Shown: piece after piece, positions 1 to 6,655 of the stretch
Layout of the letters: each line of letters starts with the position of its first letter
How positions within the stretch are numbered: the first letter of the stretch is position 1
Assembly (NCBI RefSeq): GCF_014290175.1
Contig: NZ_JACOOR010000003.1
Span: forward strand, 310,001-374,000
Length of the DNA stretch: 64,000 bases
Direction of reading: 5' to 3'
From: Anaerosacchariphilus hominis
GTDB lineage: Bacteria; Bacillota; Clostridia; Lachnospirales; Lachnospiraceae
Notes under the pieces: model-generated
Databases searched by the model: none
Seen by the model: only the letters and a program-made list of their open reading frames with translations
Told to the model about the DNA's origin: nothing
Program-made: the position numbers and the translations under genes

Positions 1-31
1 GAACTGCAAGCAGCTTTCTGACATGTTTCAT
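1..31 (-). CDS. N-terminus of an unidentified protein, cut by window edge
   Basis: An ATG at 31 on the minus strand opens a frame that runs off the window start. The ten visible residues are MKHVRKLLAV, a basic start followed by hydrophobic residues, which would suit a signal peptide or lipoprotein leader. A purine-rich stretch (AAAGAGGGG) lies about ten bases upstream as a plausible ribosome binding site. It lies downstream of rpoZ on the same strand, beyond rpoZ's terminator and a hairpin repeat, so it is probably a separate unit. Too little is visible to name it. Confidence 0.4.
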   Translation of the reverse strand, partial: MKHVRKLLAV

Positions 32-190
32 GACGTACCCCTCTTTCTACTCTCTCTGGTATTTGGTGCCGGAGCTTTTTACAGCCTATATTTTATCCTT
101 TCCGCCACCGTTGTCAATATCCCGCAGGGGCTTTCTATAAAATTTTATATTAGAAGCGACATACTATCTCTCCGCCGCAGTGCGATAATG

Positions 191-237
191 TTTTGATGTA
201 ATAGGGAATTCCATCGGAATTTCCTATTACATCAAAA
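191..237. repeat. 47-bp hairpin repeat, copy 1
   Basis: Two 22-base arms (191-212 and 216-237) flank a 3-base loop. All positions pair on the plus strand, one as G-U. A near-identical element lies at 4333-4379. The copies differ by a compensated G-C to C-G swap in the stem and by the loop bases. The flank at about 160-190 also resembles the flank of copy 2 (a CTGCGGCGGAG core and an ATGTCGCT motif on the minus strand), so the full repeat unit is longer than the hairpin. Confidence 0.75.
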
Positions 238-279
238 ATACCACAGTTCGACATCGGTAATCTGTCTCCCTGTGGTATT
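233..279 (-). terminator. Rho-independent terminator of the rpoZ operon
   Basis: On the minus strand, AATACCACAG (279-270) pairs perfectly with CTGTGGTATT (246-237) across a 23-base loop and is followed directly by a short T run. It lies 27 bases past the rpoZ stop. The T run overlaps the edge of hairpin repeat copy 1. Confidence 0.7.
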
Positions 280-305
280 CTGTATGTTTCTGTAAATAAG
301 CGGAA

Positions 306-680
306 TTACTCCTCGCCGTCAGCTGCGGCTTCCTCTTCAGCTTTTGCTTCTTCGGTCTCTGCTTCCTCAGCTCTCAGCTCTGCCATCTCTTCATTATAGT
401 GATCCGCGTGAAGAACTGCTCTCTCCGCATCCTGCTCGTCGGAAGTTTCCTCGCTCTCCGGCATGATCTTGATCAGGCCTTTCTCCAGCTCCTGGATAGC
501 GATGGACAGAGGCTTCTTACCTTTGCCGTCTACCAGCGGCTCCTCGCCTGCGATGATCTGGCGGGCACGTCTGGAGGTGGCCAGCACGATAGAATAACGG
601 CTGTTTACGACCGGAGTTTCGCCCTCCTCTACCTCGCTGTTTACGACTTTCATTAAATCTGTGTATGAGGGATGTAACAT
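306..680 (-). CDS. rpoZ: DNA-directed RNA polymerase subunit omega
   Basis: Small RNA polymerase subunit that helps assemble and stabilise the beta-prime subunit. The 124-residue product begins MLHPSYTDLMK and carries the family core, with the SRYSIVLATSRRARQI segment (about residues 27-42) and KPLSIAIQELEKG. The last roughly 45 residues form a very acidic Glu/Ala-rich tail, longer than in the shortest homologues but common in Clostridia. It follows gmk (10-base gap) and yicC on the same strand, the standard yicC-gmk-rpoZ order of Firmicutes, so it is likely the last gene of that operon. Confidence 0.95.
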   Translation of the reverse strand: MLHPSYTDLMKVVNSEVEEGETPVVNSRYSIVLATSRRARQIIAGEEPLVDGKGKKPLSIAIQELEKGLIKIMPESEETSDEQDAERAVLHADHYNEEMAELRAEEAETEEAKAEEEAAADGEE

Positions 681-689
681 AATCTCACC

Positions 690-1319
690 TTATCCTTTCT
701 GAAATGTTTTCAATTCGCTTCTGATTTCCGTGATCAGCTCCAGGCTCCGGAATACCCGGCTGTGCTCACCCTGGATGATCTCATGGACCTGACGGACGCA
801 GGCGTCCAGGTCGTCGTTGATAATAAAATAATCGTACTGCTCGATGCCATTGGCTTCCTCTGTGGCCCGGGCCAGGCGGTTCTCGATGACCTCCATGGTC
901 TCCGTGCCCCGTCCCACCAGACGGTTCTTCAGAGTGGCTGCATCCGGCGGCGATACGAACAGCAGCAAGGTATCCGGGAAACGCTTCTTGATCTGCAGGG
1001 CTCCCTGTATCTCGATCTCCAGAATCACATCTTTTCCCAGAGACAGCTGCTCCTCCACATAGGCTCTCGGAGTGCCGTAGTAATTGCCCACATAGCAGGC
1101 GTGTTCAATCAGCGCGTCCTCCGCTATCATTTTTTCAAATTCTTCCCTGGTCCGGAAGAAATACTCCCTTCCGTCTACCTCTCCCTCCCGGGGATTCCGG
1201 GTAGTGGCCGAGATAGAAAGGGCGTAATTGTCATATCGGCTGAGCAGTTCCTTCATCAGGGTTCCTTTTCCCGCGCCTGAGAAACCGGATACCACCAGCA
1301 AGATTCCTTTTCTGTTCAT
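690..1319 (-). CDS. gmk: Guanylate kinase
   Basis: Phosphorylates GMP to GDP with ATP, a cytosolic step of guanine nucleotide synthesis and salvage. The 209-residue product has the P-loop GFSGAGKGT at about residues 13-21. The GMP-binding segment (SISATTRNPREGE, then GREYFF) follows at about 36-56. Length is typical of the family. It lies between yicC and rpoZ, 10 bases from each neighbour. This grouping is widely conserved in Firmicutes. Confidence 0.96.
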   Translation of the reverse strand: MNRKGILLVVSGFSGAGKGTLMKELLSRYDNYALSISATTRNPREGEVDGREYFFRTREEFEKMIAEDALIEHACYVGNYYGTPRAYVEEQLSLGKDVILEIEIQGALQIKKRFPDTLLLFVSPPDAATLKNRLVGRGTETMEVIENRLARATEEANGIEQYDYFIINDDLDACVRQVHEIIQGEHSRVFRSLELITEIRSELKTFQKG

Positions 1320-1329
1320 GCTGTTCCCC

Positions 1330-2208
1330 TTACTCGATATTCTGAATCTGCTCCCGCACCTTCTCGATGCCGGTCTTCAGTTCAATAGCGTGATTGGATA
1401 TCTCCAGATCGTTGGCCTTGGAAAGGATCGTATTTGCTTCACGGTTCATCTCCTGAGCAATGAAATCCAGCTTCCGCCCCACGCTGTCCTTTTCCTCCAG
1501 AGTGGCTCTGGTATGCTCGATGTGGCTGCGGAGACGCACAATCTCTTCATCCACACAGATTTTATCCGCGAAAATGGTTACTTCCGAAGCAATGCGGCTT
1601 TCCTCGATCTGGGTGTCTGCCAGAAGCTCTTTTACCTTATCCTCCAGCTTTGTCCGGTACTCGGCCACGATCTGCGGAGAACGCTCCTCCACATAATCCA
1701 CATGGGCCAGCAGTTCGTCAAGCTTTCCTAAAAGATCCCGCTTCAGGTTCTCACCCTCTTTGACACGGGTCTCCACGAACTGCTCGCAGGCGCCCTTCAG
1801 AGCCTGCTCAAGCATCTTCCAGAGCTCCTCCTCGTCGTCCTGTACCTCTTCCATCACCAGCACCTCGGGATAACGGGACAGGGCTCCCACCTTCACATCC
1901 TGCTCCAGTCCGAACTCCTCTGCCATCTGATTCAGGTACTTCAGATATTCCGCCGCAATCTCTTTATTATAACGCAGCGCCACATTGTTCTCTGACAAAT
2001 CCTCGTAGGTAATGAAAATATCTACCTTACCCCTCTGCATGTACGTCTTCAGGAGACTGCGAATCGCCGATTCAAAATAATTCAGCTTTTTCGGCATCTT
2101 GATGGCCACATCCAGATATCTGTGGTTCACGGATTTCATTTCCACGGTCATTTTCCGATCGCCCTCTGATACCTCGCACCGGCCGAAGCCTGTCATACTT
2201 TTTACCAT
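1330..2208 (-). CDS. yicC: YicC family protein (putative endoribonuclease)
   Basis: YicC-type protein; E. coli YicC has been linked to RNA turnover, but the role in Firmicutes is less clear. The product begins MVKSMTGFGRCEV, the family's hallmark N-terminus, and is 292 residues from the start at 2208, the usual family length. The frame stays open 63 codons further upstream through a hairpin-rich leader, but that part is not family-like, and a purine-rich site (AAAAGAGAAC) precedes the 2208 ATG. Residues near the end (DFIAQEMNREANTILSKA) match the conserved C-terminal block. First gene of yicC-gmk-rpoZ. Confidence 0.93.
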   Translation of the reverse strand: MVKSMTGFGRCEVSEGDRKMTVEMKSVNHRYLDVAIKMPKKLNYFESAIRSLLKTYMQRGKVDIFITYEDLSENNVALRYNKEIAAEYLKYLNQMAEEFGLEQDVKVGALSRYPEVLVMEEVQDDEEELWKMLEQALKGACEQFVETRVKEGENLKRDLLGKLDELLAHVDYVEERSPQIVAEYRTKLEDKVKELLADTQIEESRIASEVTIFADKICVDEEIVRLRSHIEHTRATLEEKDSVGRKLDFIAQEMNREANTILSKANDLEISNHAIELKTGIEKVREQIQNIE

Positions 2209-2400
2209 GGTTGTTCTCTTTTCTTGAAAAAAATTTGTTAGGCTACTGTTTTGATGCTCACTACTCCGCAGTGCTAGCCGGGGAAGCCTTTGGCTTCCCC
2301 GGCTAAGGGCATTCGCCCTATAATCTGCCAAAAGCAAGTAGCTGATTTCATGCAGGCATGAATCATCTGCTTCCTTTCGCCATCTTGCACTGCTCATTTG
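2209..2400 (-). promoter_or_regulatory. Structured 5' leader of the yicC operon
   Basis: About 190 bases lie between the predicted yicC transcription start and its ATG. On the minus strand GCAGTGC near the 5' end is complementary to GCACTGC further along. Between them are a TTCATGC/GCATGAA hairpin, a GGGC/GCCC hairpin, and a perfect 13-bp stem (AGCCGGGGAAGCC with its complement, AAA loop, about 2276-2304). The outer stem would close a multi-branched fold. The GCACTGCGG and ATCAAAACA words also occur around the hairpin repeat at 150-240. No known riboswitch is recognised. Confidence 0.45.
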
Positions 2401-2406
2401 GATTAT

Positions 2407-2435
2407 ATTTTAGTTGAATTCCCCTCTTATGTCAA
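2407..2435 (-). promoter_or_regulatory. Sigma-A promoter for yicC-gmk-rpoZ
   Basis: On the minus strand TTGACA (2435-2430) and TAAAAT (2412-2407) are separated by exactly 17 bases, with the predicted start near 2400. It interleaves with the oppositely directed rqcH promoter. Confidence 0.65.
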
Positions 2436-2442
2436 GTATACT
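2414..2442 (+). promoter_or_regulatory. Sigma-A promoter for rqcH
   Basis: TTGAAT (2414-2419) and TATACT (2437-2442) are 17 bases apart, about 60 bases upstream of the rqcH start. Its -35 abuts the -10 of the yicC promoter and its -10 abuts the yicC -35. Confidence 0.6.
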
Positions 2443-2504
2443 ATTACAAAAGCCGCTATTTTTGGCGGTTTGATCTTTGTTATATGGAAAGGAGTTCTGA
2501 CATC

Positions 2505-4238
2505 ATGGCTTTTGACGGCATCGCTGTATCCTGTCTTCGAAAGGAGCTTGCGGACCGGCTGACGGGGGGACGGATTACAAAGATCGTTCAGTCCGAGTCT
2601 GACGAGCTTTTGCTTACTATAAAAAATAACGGAGCCCAGTACCGGCTTCTGCTTTCCGCGTCGGCCAGTCTGCCTCTGATTTATCTGACGGAAACTAACA
2701 AACCTGCGCCCATGACCGCACCGGGCTTCTGTATGCTCCTTCGCAAGCACCTGGGAGGCGGGCGGATCACGACGGTGACCCAGCCCTCTCTGGAGCGGAT
2801 TCTTCATTTTGAAATCGAGCACCTGGACGAGATGGGCGACCTGTGCCGGAAAACCCTCATCGCGGAGCTCATGGGAAAGCACAGTAATCTCATCTTCTGT
2901 AAGGAGGACGGTACCATCCTGGACAGCATCAAGCATGTGTCTCTGGCGGTCAGCTCCGTCCGGGAGGTGCTGCCCGGAAGATCCTACTTTATTCCGCATA
3001 CCCAGGACAAGCTGGATCCGCTGACCACGGAACCGGAGGCCATGGTGACGGCCATCTGCCGGAAGCCTGTGACTCTTGGAAAGGCCATTTACACCACCCT
3101 CACCGGCTTCTCTCCGGTCATGGCGGAGGAACTGTGCTACCGCTCTTCTCTGGATGCCGGCCGTCCTGCGGCGGCTCTGGGCGATACGGAGCAGACCATG
3201 CTGGCCCACCAGCTACTGCGTCTCATGGAAAGTATCCGGGAGGGCAGCTTTGCGCCCACCATCTATTACAAAGGGAAAGAACCCATAGAATTCTCCGCCC
3301 TTCCCCTCACCCTGTATGAGGATCTGGAGCAGACCCGGTCCGATTCCATGTCCGGGATTCTGGAACAGTATTACGCCACAAAGAATACATTGACCCGGAT
3401 CCATCAGAAGTCTGCGGATCTGCGGCGTATCGTCCAGACGGCCCTGGAGCGCAGCCGGAAAAAGTACGATCTCCAGAGCCGCCAGTTAGCTGATACTAAA
3501 AAACGGGAAAAGTATAAGATCTGGGGCGAGCTCATTCATACTTACGGCTACGACGTACCCGAAGGGGCCCGTTCCATGGAAGCTTTGAACTATTACACTA
3601 ACGAAACCATAACCATACCGCTGGATCCTACCCTGTCTGCCCAGGAGAATGCCAAAAAGTATTTCGACAAATACGGAAAGCTGAAGCGCACCTTTGAGGC
3701 GGTGACCGGACTTCTTCAGGAAACCGGCGACGAGGTAACCCATCTGGAATCCGTCCAGACGGCTCTCGATATGGCTCTGACCGAAGAGGATCTGGTGCAG
3801 ATCAAGGAAGAGCTCATAGAAGCCGGCTATATCCGCCGGAAGGGCGGCGGCAAGAAGGTCCGCATCACTTCAAAGCCCTACCACTACCGTTCCAGCGACG
3901 GATTTGACATCTATGTGGGGAAGAATAACCTGCAGAACGAAGAACTGACCTTCCAATTCGCCTCCGGCAATGACTGGTGGTTCCACGCCAAAGGCGTGCC
4001 CGGCTCCCATGTCATCGTAAAGACAGAAGGAAAGGAACTTCCGGACCGCACCTTTGAGGAGGCCGGACGGCTGGCTGCCTGGTATTCAAAAAACCGGGGC
4101 GGCGACAAGGTAGAAATCGACTATGTCCAGAAAAAACATGTGAAAAAGCCCGGCGGTTCCAAGCCCGGCTTCGTGGTCTACTATACGAATTATTCTTTGG
4201 TCATCGATTCAGATATCTCCGGGCTGGACGTCCTATGA
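2505..4238 (+). CDS. rqcH: RqcH / NFACT family ribosome quality control protein
   Basis: Homologue of eukaryotic Rqc2/NEMF. In B. subtilis RqcH binds obstructed 50S subunits and recruits alanyl-tRNA to add C-terminal alanine tails to stalled nascent chains. The 577-residue product begins MAFDGIAVSCLRKEL, the usual start of the NFACT-N domain. It has a central coiled-coil-like region (about 290-420) and a C-terminal NFACT-R domain with DWWFHAKGVPGSHVIVK. Older annotation calls this a fibronectin-binding protein. The start at 2505 was chosen over an ATG at 2484 because GGAAAGGAG precedes it at good spacing. Monocistronic and divergent from yicC. Confidence 0.93.
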   Translation: MAFDGIAVSCLRKELADRLTGGRITKIVQSESDELLLTIKNNGAQYRLLLSASASLPLIYLTETNKPAPMTAPGFCMLLRKHLGGGRITTVTQPSLERILHFEIEHLDEMGDLCRKTLIAELMGKHSNLIFCKEDGTILDSIKHVSLAVSSVREVLPGRSYFIPHTQDKLDPLTTEPEAMVTAICRKPVTLGKAIYTTLTGFSPVMAEELCYRSSLDAGRPAAALGDTEQTMLAHQLLRLMESIREGSFAPTIYYKGKEPIEFSALPLTLYEDLEQTRSDSMSGILEQYYATKNTLTRIHQKSADLRRIVQTALERSRKKYDLQSRQLADTKKREKYKIWGELIHTYGYDVPEGARSMEALNYYTNETITIPLDPTLSAQENAKKYFDKYGKLKRTFEAVTGLLQETGDEVTHLESVQTALDMALTEEDLVQIKEELIEAGYIRRKGGGKKVRITSKPYHYRSSDGFDIYVGKNNLQNEELTFQFASGNDWWFHAKGVPGSHVIVKTEGKELPDRTFEEAGRLAAWYSKNRGGDKVEIDYVQKKHVKKPGGSKPGFVVYYTNYSLVIDSDISGLDVL

Positions 4239-4244
4239 AAATAG

Positions 4245-4265
4245 AATCCTGCTTTGCAGGATTTT
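4245..4265 (+). terminator. Short terminator-like hairpin after rqcH
   Basis: AATCCTGC (4245-4252) pairs with GCAGGATT (4256-4263) around a TTT loop and is followed by TT, seven bases past the rqcH stop. It may also be part of the extended repeat that continues to 4379. Confidence 0.5.
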
Positions 4266-4332
4266 CCGCCTGCGTCGGGTCGCTTTAGCGACATCATTCC
4301 ACTCCGCCGCAGGGCGCTCCTGCCCGGAGGGC

Positions 4333-4379
4333 TTTTCATGTAATAGGGAATTCCTACGGAATTTCCTATTACATGAAAA
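4333..4379. repeat. 47-bp hairpin repeat, copy 2
   Basis: Arms 4333-4354 and 4358-4379 flank a 3-base loop and pair over 22 positions with one G-U pair on the plus strand. It matches the repeat at 191-237 except for one compensated base-pair swap in the stem and the loop. The minus-strand flank (about 4265-4332) carries CCTGCGGCGGAG and ATGTCGCT motifs that are also next to copy 1. It sits between two converging genes. Confidence 0.75.
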
Positions 4380-4411
4380 AACGGTTATACCCCCGCAGGG
4401 CATAACCGTTT
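4375..4411 (-). terminator. Terminator of the phospholipase-C-like gene
   Basis: On the minus strand ACGGTTAT (4409-4402, inside the end of the coding region) pairs with ATAACCGT (4388-4381) and a T run follows. It merges into hairpin repeat copy 2. Confidence 0.65.
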
Positions 4412-4999
4412 TCCCATTTCTTTTCGCATTTCCACTCCCAGGGCCAGGTTCACCAGATTCAGGATCGCCTGCACCACCTGATGACAGACACGTACAATGT
4501 ATTCACAATCCTCTTTTACGCCATGTTTCATCTGCAGATACTCCTCATGGGCTCTGCGTATAAAGCAACAGACCGCTTCCGGCGTCTGGAACTTCTTCGC
4601 GTCGATCCGCACCCGGAAAGCTTCCCCGCTCCGTACATACTCCCGAAGTCTGAGCTTCAGCTCTTCTTCGTATACACAATGGTCCTTCAGATTTCCTTCG
4701 TAAATGCAGTTGTGCGGATAGGTAAAATAATCCGCAATATAATGAATCACTTCACCCAGACGCCGCATAAAGACCCGTCCATTTTCCACGATCAAATCAG
4801 AATCCTCCGATAACACACGAATCCGTTCCTTTACCATGTCGAAGGTACCGTCAAACTCATGCCGCTGGGTCAGAAAGGACGGCTTACAGTCGGGAAGGAT
4901 ACTTCCCAGATAAAAGGCCTTTCTGTGCTCGGTCATAACCGGAATCTTCATGTCGTTTACAATGTACCTTGCCAGTGAAATATGTGATTTCTTTCTCAA
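4385..4999 (-). CDS. Zinc-dependent phospholipase C family protein
   Basis: Family of clostridial alpha-toxin N-domain-like metal proteins; many members are uncharacterised and not toxins. The 204-residue product begins MRKKSHISLARYIV and keeps metal-ligand-like His/Asp motifs: SHISLA near the start, GSILPD (about 32-37), HEFDGTF and EVIHYIADYFTYPHN. No signal peptide is visible, so a cytosolic or membrane-associated role is more likely than secretion. It starts with TTG in a TTGA overlap with the last codon of the upstream CotH pseudogene, after GGAGG. That coupling dates from when the upstream gene was intact. The exact substrate is unknown. Confidence 0.82.
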   Translation of the reverse strand: MRKKSHISLARYIVNDMKIPVMTEHRKAFYLGSILPDCKPSFLTQRHEFDGTFDMVKERIRVLSEDSDLIVENGRVFMRRLGEVIHYIADYFTYPHNCIYEGNLKDHCVYEEELKLRLREYVRSGEAFRVRIDAKKFQTPEAVCCFIRRAHEEYLQMKHGVKEDCEYIVRVCHQVVQAILNLVNLALGVEMRKEMGKRLCPAGV

Positions 5000-5817
5000 T
5001 ACTCATCCTCCAGTCGGCTTACGCCATATGTGCTCCCCTCGTTTACACCGCCTTTTCTATCATACTCCCGTTTTTCGCTGTTGTCCACCATCTCTTTGAA
5101 ATTTTCCAGTTCTTCCCTCATAACCACGGGCCGCTCCCGGAAAAACTGGCGAATAAGCAGCATATGCTTTTCATGCTTCCCCCTTCTTCCCCGTAGGCGT
5201 CATCAGCGGCACACCAGCGATATGCTTTGCAGTTATTATAGGGCCAGTCCGGATTCGCCAGATACATCTCGATGGCACAATATTCCAGAAAGTTTTCCAC
5301 GTCCAGCTTCTGTTTCAGTTCCCCAAACACAGCGTCATCTGTCAGATCCCCATTCTCCGTCTCCCCGTCCTCCTGTCCCTTATAGGGGACAGCGATCTCC
5401 CAGTGCCCTTTCTTTTCCCGGGTTCCATACAGACTCTCCAGATACTGTTCGTCATAGACCTCCTCCATCCACTCAAAGCCGTAATACTCCCCGTTGATCC
5501 ATACGGAAACGACAGCCGTGGAGAATCTCTGGTCCACATCCTTTCCGTAAAAATCCTGCCTCCAAAAGGATGGGCTCCTCATACAACAACGCGTCCCGAT
5601 CCGGCTCACTTCCGTCCAGGGTATAATATATCTCCGACCGCATAAAGGTGGAAAGCTCCAGAGTAATATTCTCACCGGAAAAACTGTCTTCCACAGAATA
5701 ATGAAGCTCCTGGCTCTCGTAGGGCATGCAGTAACCTACGATCCGGATACTGATAAGGACAGCCAGCCCCAGGAAGCCCGCTGTCACCCCATCGACGGTT
5801 TTTCGTTTTTTTCTCAT
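4996..5817 (-). pseudogene. Decayed CotH-like gene (frameshifts plus deletions)
   Basis: Remains of a paralogue of the intact CotH gene at 6656-8401. The N-terminal part (from the ATG at 5817, after AAAGAGG) has a membrane segment and the YYTLDGSEPD repeat, in one frame. Near 5545-5560 the match moves to another frame. There DQRFST is followed directly by a segment resembling intact residues near 300 (NGEYYGFEW), so about 170 residues are missing. Near 5175 a second deletion removes the block holding the YDMD motif. The C-terminal tail (IRQFFRERPVVMREEL) resumes in the first frame and stops at 4996. Not expected to give a functional protein. Confidence 0.82.
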
Positions 5818-5963
5818 GCTTTTTCCTCTTTTCCTTTTCTGCCAACGCCTGCCCACGCCGGACCAATGTATAGCATTTTAAAAGATCCCAGAAGAAAATA
5901 AAATCATCAAATCCCCATTTTTGTGTAACCTCCCGGAAAAGTCCATAGAATTTCTCCCTTTTC

Positions 5964-5992
5964 TTGCTTTTTTCCTCCTGTTTTACTATAAT
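5964..5992 (+). promoter_or_regulatory. Sigma-A promoter for the TetR regulator
   Basis: TTGCTT (5964-5969) and TATAAT (5987-5992) are 17 bases apart and 49 bases upstream of the regulator's ATG. The rest of 5818-6041 shows no gene. Confidence 0.65.
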
Positions 5993-6041
5993 GTAAGAAT
6001 AATGTCAGCATCCCTGGAATGCTGAAGCAGGAGGATGGTTC

Positions 6042-6626
6042 ATGACCCACGAAGAACAAAGTCTGCAGACAAAAAAGGCCCTGGCAGCCTCCCTCAAGAA
6101 GCTCCTGGCCCACAAATCCTTTTCCCGGATCACGGTAACGGAGATCATTGAGGACTGCGGGCTGAACCGCAAGACCTTTTATTATCATTTTGAAGACATC
6201 TACGGCCTGCTGCGTTGGATGCTGGAGCAGGATCTGCTGTCGGTGATTTTAAGCTTTGATCTGACTACGGATTATGAACAGGCACTGACCTATGCCATCG
6301 ACTATATCGAACAGAACAAGCAGCTTCTCTACTGCATTTTTCACAACTTCGGCCATGACGAAATGAAGCATCTCTTCTACCGGGACTTTGCCCAACTGGT
6401 GGATTCCATCATCTGCGCTTCCGAGCAGAAGCTGGGGCTTTACCTGGACGAGGATTTCCACAGGTTTCTGGAATGTTACTATACCGGCGCCTTATCCGGT
6501 ATTCTGATGGCTGTTTTTGAAAAACTATATGTGACAGACCGGCAGCAGCTCATCGACAATGTATCGCTGATCTTTCACGCCTCTCTTCCCACATTAATCG
6601 AGCAGAAGGGGACTCCCCGTGAGTAA
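6042..6626 (+). CDS. TetR/AcrR family transcriptional regulator
   Basis: DNA-binding regulator of 194 residues. The N-terminal helix-turn-helix reads ITVTEIIEDCGLNRKTFYYHF (about residues 29-49), close to the TetR consensus, and the C-terminal part is a ligand or dimer domain resembling dihydroxyacetone kinase regulator-type TetR proteins. AGGAGG lies seven bases before the start. It is transcribed alone, between the decayed CotH copy and the convergent intact CotH gene, so it may control one or both. The ligand cannot be told from sequence. Confidence 0.88.
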   Translation: MTHEEQSLQTKKALAASLKKLLAHKSFSRITVTEIIEDCGLNRKTFYYHFEDIYGLLRWMLEQDLLSVILSFDLTTDYEQALTYAIDYIEQNKQLLYCIFHNFGHDEMKHLFYRDFAQLVDSIICASEQKLGLYLDEDFHRFLECYYTGALSGILMAVFEKLYVTDRQQLIDNVSLIFHASLPTLIEQKGTPRE

Positions 6627-6646
6627 GCCCTTCTGCTCGTTTTTCT
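6599..6646 (+). terminator. Strong terminator of the TetR gene
   Basis: CGAGCAGAAGGG (6599-6610, inside the last codons) pairs with CCCTTCTGCTCG (6628-6639), followed by TTTTTCTTTC. Twelve perfect base pairs. It also sits just past the convergent CotH stop. Confidence 0.85.
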
Positions 6647-6655
6647 TTCTATTTT

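Noticed and set aside
2427..3209. 260-codon minus-strand frame opposite rqcH
   Set aside because: No similarity to known families; covers the rqcH promoter and N-terminal coding region.
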